In this document: positions 60,952 through 64,000 of the stretch, piece by piece | Layout of the letters: each line of letters begins with the position of its first letter | How positions within the stretch are numbered: the stretch's first letter is position 1 | Source of the DNA: JAENWD01 sp963837165 | Lineage (GTDB): Bacteria > Acidobacteriota > Vicinamibacteria > Vicinamibacterales > JAENWD01 | NCBI GenBank assembly: GCA_963837165.1 | Contig: CAWIMD010000004.1 | Location: 1 to 64,000, forward strand | DNA length: 64,000 bases | Reading direction: 5' to 3' | Notes under the pieces: generated by a model | Databases searched by the model: none | Seen by the model: only the letters and a program-made list of their open reading frames with translations | Told to the model about the DNA's origin: nothing | Program-made: the position numbers and the translations under genes

Positions 60952-61824
60952 TCAGATATCGCACAAAACCACGGCCTCGCGGAGCGAGGTCATCGGGTCG
61001 CGCGTGGGGACGAACTCGTGCGCCATGTAGCCGTCGAAGCCCATGTCGTGAATGGCGTGGGCGACGCTGCGCCACTGGAGCTCCTGCGTGTCGTCCAGCT
61101 CGTGGCGGCCTGGCACGCCGCCCGTGTGGAAGTGCGCGATCCACTGCTTGTTGTCGCGCACGGTGCGCATGACATCGCCCTCCATGATCTGCATGTGGTA
61201 GATGTCGTAGAGCAGCTTGACGCGGGGCGAATCGACGCGCTTGACCACCTCGACGCCGAACACGGTGTGATCGCCCTGGTAGTCCTTGTGGTCCACCTTG
61301 CTGTTCAGCAGTTCCACGAGCACCGTGACCTCGTTGTCCTCCGCCATCGCCTTGATCCGGTTCAGGCCGGTGACGCAGTTGTCGATGGCCTGCTCGTCGG
61401 GCATCCCCCGCCGATTGCCGAAGAAGGTGATCAGGTTCGGCACGTTCATGGCCTTCGCTTTCGGCAGGATGCCCTTGAACGTGGCCACGATCTCGTCGTG
61501 CAGCGCCAGGTTGTTCAGCGCGTCCGGAATCGTGCCGCCCCCCTTCCCGGGGTAGCCGTTCGAGCACCGGAGATCGTACTTCGCCGCGACGTCCCACTCC
61601 TCGGGCTGCAGCAGGTCGACCGCCGTGAGGCCGATGTCCTTCACGCCCTTGAAGAACTCCTCGAGCGGGATCCGCTGGTAGCACCACCGGCAGACCGACT
61701 GCTTCAGCCGGCCGTTCTTCACGGCGCTCTCGCGAGCCTCGACCCGGGGCCCGGCGGCGAGCGCCGAGCCCACGGCCAGCGTGCCGGCAGTCTTCAGTGC
61801 GTCGCGGCGTGAAATGTCAGTCAT
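60952..61824 (-). CDS. Tat-exported hydroxypyruvate-isomerase-like TIM barrel
   Basis: A 290-residue barrel with a Tat-like leader (ISRRDALKTAGTLAVGSALAAG). The family marks are VCRWCYQRIPLEEFF, GLTAVDLLQPEEWDV, LIFFG-type strand as NLITFFGNRRG, VLVELLNSKVDH, VKLLYDIYHMQIMEGDV, and IAHFHTGGVPGRHELDD. It resembles Hyi-type hydroxypyruvate or keto-sugar isomerases, here sent to the periplasm. I chose ATG 61824, which opens the Tat leader. It follows the GMC operon, with heptad arrays in the gap. Confidence 0.9.
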   Translation of the reverse strand: MTDISRRDALKTAGTLAVGSALAAGPRVEARESAVKNGRLKQSVCRWCYQRIPLEEFFKGVKDIGLTAVDLLQPEEWDVAAKYDLRCSNGYPGKGGGTIPDALNNLALHDEIVATFKGILPKAKAMNVPNLITFFGNRRGMPDEQAIDNCVTGLNRIKAMAEDNEVTVLVELLNSKVDHKDYQGDHTVFGVEVVKRVDSPRVKLLYDIYHMQIMEGDVMRTVRDNKQWIAHFHTGGVPGRHELDDTQELQWRSVAHAIHDMGFDGYMAHEFVPTRDPMTSLREAVVLCDI

Positions 61825-61833
61825 CGCGGCCCT

Positions 61834-61915
61834 CAATCGTCAACTCCCAACTCCCAACCCCCAACTCCCAATCGTCAATCGTCAATCGTCAATCATCAAT
61901 CGTCAATGTTCAATG
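61834..61915. repeat. Heptad array (CAATCGT and CAACTCC mixed)
   Basis: Two heptads alternate: CAATCGT, CAACTCC twice, CAACCCC, CAACTCC, then CAATCGT repeated with CAATCAT, CAATGTT and CAATGCT. It fills the space between the cupin stop and the isomerase start. The cupin stop (61910-61912) is the TGA inside the array. Confidence 0.88.
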
Positions 61916-62356
61916 CTGAATCATGCCCGGCGAGTTCCACTTCACGACGAAGTAGACCGCCGGCGTGGTCCCGACGTTCTTCAGGCCGTGCAGCTGGTTG
62001 GAGGCCTGGAAGATGACGCCGCCCGGCCCGACGCGCTTCGTCTCGCCGTTCACCAGCGACTCGACCGTCCCCTCCTTGACGAAGAGCACTTCCTCGTCCG
62101 GGTGCTTGTGAGGCGGGTGCGGCGAGGCACCGGGCGCGAGCGTGCTGATGTGGGCCTCGAGCTCGTCCAGCGTGGCCGTGGGGGCCTGGAAGACGTGGCG
62201 CACCTCGCCCGTTTTCGTGGGCACCGGCGTCATGCTCTCCCAGGGCACCGCGCGGGAGCCCATCACCTGCGGCTGCGCCCGGCCCACCAGGCCGACACCC
62301 AGCGTCGCCGCCGACGCGAGGGCGGCCACGATCACGTCGCGCGGGGTGAGCATCAT
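61910..62356 (-). CDS. Exported cupin-domain protein
   Basis: A 148-residue cupin with an N-terminal hydrophobic segment (VIVAALASAATLGVGLVG). Motif 1 is PHPPHKHPDEEVLFVKEGTV (His/His/Glu metal ligands) and motif 2 is QLHGLKNVG. Such small cupins bind metals and may isomerise or sense sugar-like ligands. ATG 62356 overlaps the upstream stop (ATGA), so it is translated with the GMC subunit. Confidence 0.88.
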   Translation of the reverse strand: MMLTPRDVIVAALASAATLGVGLVGRAQPQVMGSRAVPWESMTPVPTKTGEVRHVFQAPTATLDELEAHISTLAPGASPHPPHKHPDEEVLFVKEGTVESLVNGETKRVGPGGVIFQASNQLHGLKNVGTTPAVYFVVKWNSPGMIQH

Positions 62357-62966
62357 GCCTTCAGCCCCAGGTGGTCGAGACAGGAGTCCGGACACCCGTC
62401 CCAGCCAGGATTGGGGACGTTGCCCATGTACTTGAGAATCCGCGATGCCCACCTTGCTCGTGAAGAACCCGGTGGCCACCGTGTCGCGGAACAGCGAGAA
62501 GAACGAGGCCCCCTGCGCGAGATCGGGCGCGACCTTCGCGGGATAGGCGATGTCGTCGAGGAGCGCGGTGCGGTCGGCCGGCGCGCAGTCGACGAAGGGC
62601 TTGCCATGGCGCACCACCGACTCGTGGTCGAGCCAGCGCAGTCCGCCCCGCATCGGCGTCTGCATGTACGGCCGGTCCGTCATCGTGAAGTCGATGAACT
62701 GCGGCACGCCGGCGTCGCTCGCGCTGCCCGAGCGCTCGTCCTTCGGGATGACGAGAATCGGCCAGCAGCGTCACCGTGGCGTACTCGTGCGCGGTGAAGA
62801 ACTTCGGCGTGTGGGGCCCTTTGGCCGCGGCCTGGTGCGCCGCGGTCGCCGCCCCGTGCCCGTGGCCGGCGGCGGGCGCCTGCGCCTCGCTCTCCCGCAG
62901 ACCCAGGCCGGCGGCGACGGGCGTCGTGCCGATGATCTTGAGTGCGTTCCGCCTGGTGATCTCCAT
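62353..62966 (-). pseudogene. Gluconate 2-dehydrogenase subunit 3, two single-base insertions
   Basis: After ATG 62966 the gene reads TRRNALKIIGTTPVAAGLGL (Tat-like leader) and HEYATVTLLAD, then near 62758 an extra T in GATTCTC breaks the frame. Without it the text continues LVIPKDERSGSASDAGVPQF and, later, FFTSKVGIAD, where a second extra T in GATTCTC (near 62438) occurs; removing it gives LKYMGNVPNPGWDGCPDS and the stop. The sequence otherwise looks functional. The ATG overlaps the GMC stop (TAATG) and its own stop overlaps the cupin (ATGA). Confidence 0.75.
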
Positions 62967-64000
62967 TAGACGCTCCCCTTCTGCATCTCGTCGGCCAGGT
63001 GCGCGCTGGTGCGCCAGGCGAGCGCCATGATGGTCCAGGTGCAGTTCTTGTCGGCGTTGGTCACGAACGGCCCGGCGTCGCAGACGACGACGTTCTTCGC
63101 CTCGTGGGCCTGGCACCACCCGTTCAGCACCGACGTCTTCGGATCGGCGCCCATGCGCGTGGCGCCCGCCTCGTGAATGATGCGGCCACCCGCCTCGAGC
63201 CCGAAGTCGTGCTCGCGGTCCGGCATCGGCCCGAGCGGCTCACCACCCATCTGGTGGATGATCTCGCGGAAGGTCTCCTGCATGTGCTTCGCCTGCAGGA
63301 TCTCCGACTCGCCCCATTGCCAGTGGAAACGCAGGACGGGGATGCCGTACTTGTCCACGGTGCCCGGATCGATCTCGCAGTAGCAGTCGTCGTTCGGCAC
63401 CATCTCGCCGCGGCCGGCAAAGCCCACCGTCGCGCCGTAGTAGCGGCGGAACTCCTCCTTGAGCTTTACGCCATAGCCGCCGCCCATGCTGCCGGGCATG
63501 TTCTGGATGCCGTGGCCGAAACCGTAGCCCGGCATGTGCTTGCCGCCGCCGATCTCGATGTGGTACCCGCGCGGGAAGTCGAGCGTCTTGTTGTCGATCC
63601 ACCACGGCATGTAGAGGTGCATGCCCCCGACGCCGTCCTCGTTGTGGGCTGGGGTGTCGAGCATCTTCGGGATGAAGCCGCCCACCCCGAGCCCGGTCGA
63701 GTCGGTGAGGTTGCGCCCGAGCTGACCGCTCGAGTTCGACAGGCCGTTCGGGTGGCGGGCCGACTTGGAGTTCATCATCAGCCGGGCCGACTCGCACGCG
63801 CTCGCGGCGAGCACGACCGCCTTCGCCCGGATGGCGTACTCCCGGCCGTCGGACGTGTTCACGTAGGAAACGCCGGTGGCACGGCCGTTCTCGTCGGTCA
63901 CCACCTCGCGCGCCATCGCGCCGGTGACGATCTTCAGCTTGCCGGTCGCCAGCGCCGGCGGCAGGTACACCGACGTGGACGAGAAGTTCGAGTGGGTGCC
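62966..64000 (-). CDS. GMC-family oxidoreductase (gluconate/sugar dehydrogenase large subunit), N-terminus outside window
   Basis: The C-terminal 344 or so residues of a flavin-dependent GMC dehydrogenase, continuing past the right edge. Visible blocks are AKAVVLAASACESARLMMNS (the FAD-side strand), SSGQLGRNLTDSTGLGVGG, and the terminal substrate-binding motif GATRMGADPKTSVLNGWCQAHEAKNVVVCDAGPF with TWTIMALAWRTSAHLADEM. It should oxidise a sugar or polyol in the periplasm with subunit 3 and a cytochrome. The stop TAA overlaps the ATG of subunit 3. Confidence 0.93.
   Translation of the reverse strand, partial: GTHSNFSSTSVYLPPALATGKLKIVTGAMAREVVTDENGRATGVSYVNTSDGREYAIRAKAVVLAASACESARLMMNSKSARHPNGLSNSSGQLGRNLTDSTGLGVGGFIPKMLDTPAHNEDGVGGMHLYMPWWIDNKTLDFPRGYHIEIGGGKHMPGYGFGHGIQNMPGSMGGGYGVKLKEEFRRYYGATVGFAGRGEMVPNDDCYCEIDPGTVDKYGIPVLRFHWQWGESEILQAKHMQETFREIIHQMGGEPLGPMPDREHDFGLEAGGRIIHEAGATRMGADPKTSVLNGWCQAHEAKNVVVCDAGPFVTNADKNCTWTIMALAWRTSAHLADEMQKGSV

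Overview
The window is a contiguous piece of a high-GC bacterial chromosome with dense coding on both strands. The gene content points to Acidobacteriota, probably a Vicinamibacteria-type soil lineage. The main clues are a VWFA-related Acidobacterial-domain protein, many Tat-exported Gfo/Idh/MocA, sugar-isomerase and GMC/gluconate-dehydrogenase-type proteins, a split ImuA/ImuB/DnaE2 mutasome, and HXXEE and DUF4380 proteins. This lineage assignment is inference from gene content; no rRNA is present.

Layout. 0-6 kb: initiator tRNA (cut by the left edge), a methyltransferase, a secreted BNR-repeat protein, MsrPQ periplasmic methionine-sulfoxide repair, a minimal kinase-like protein. 5.5-12.6 kb: a plus-strand operon of glycosyltransferase, DUF1175, a 1570-residue alpha-2-macroglobulin and a membrane protein. 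It converges, across a perfect 23-bp hairpin, on a minus-strand operon (SET protein, esterase, and an unusual PBP-like/SpoIID/metallopeptidase fusion). 16-19 kb: radical SAM, metallophosphoesterase, SDR. 19-23 kb: a damaged IS110 copy lying between heptanucleotide repeats, a GT-C-like membrane protein that runs into it, and decayed caspase/hydrolase genes. 23-36 kb: HAD phosphatase, LysR regulator, dnaE2, a macro/ACT/FAH/aldehyde-dehydrogenase/MBL operon, imuB and imuA. 36-40 kb: SGNH and nucleoside hydrolases, a FitAB/VapBC-like toxin-antitoxin pair, and an integron-cassette-like attC site next to a PD-(D/E)XK-type gene. 40-64 kb: transport and sugar-oxidation genes (SSS symporter, cytochrome c, Gfo/Idh, TIM-barrel isomerases, PQQ-type dehydrogenase, GMC oxidoreductase system, Nramp-like transporter), with a decayed patch at 49.8-51.8 kb.

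How parts work together. imuA and dnaE2 both carry the same direct repeat, AGCGAA-N5-AGCGAA, at their starts, so the mutasome is probably co-regulated although the genes are 5 kb apart. The A2M locus pairs a thioester protease trap with two proteins that look like cell-wall enzymes. The 40-64 kb region looks like uptake and oxidation of sugars or polyols.

The most striking feature is a genome-wide style repeat system. At least fourteen short arrays with a strict 7-bp period but different heptads (CAATCGT, CAACTCC, CCCCAGC, CAGGGRY, GCGGAAT, CGGTTCG, GGCAGTA) sit between genes, at stop codons, on both sides of the IS110 and inside dnaE2 at three places. They resemble the short tandemly repeated repetitive (STRR) heptamers described in filamentous cyanobacteria. 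Several otherwise intact genes are broken by single extra bases, so some lesions may be consensus errors rather than biology.
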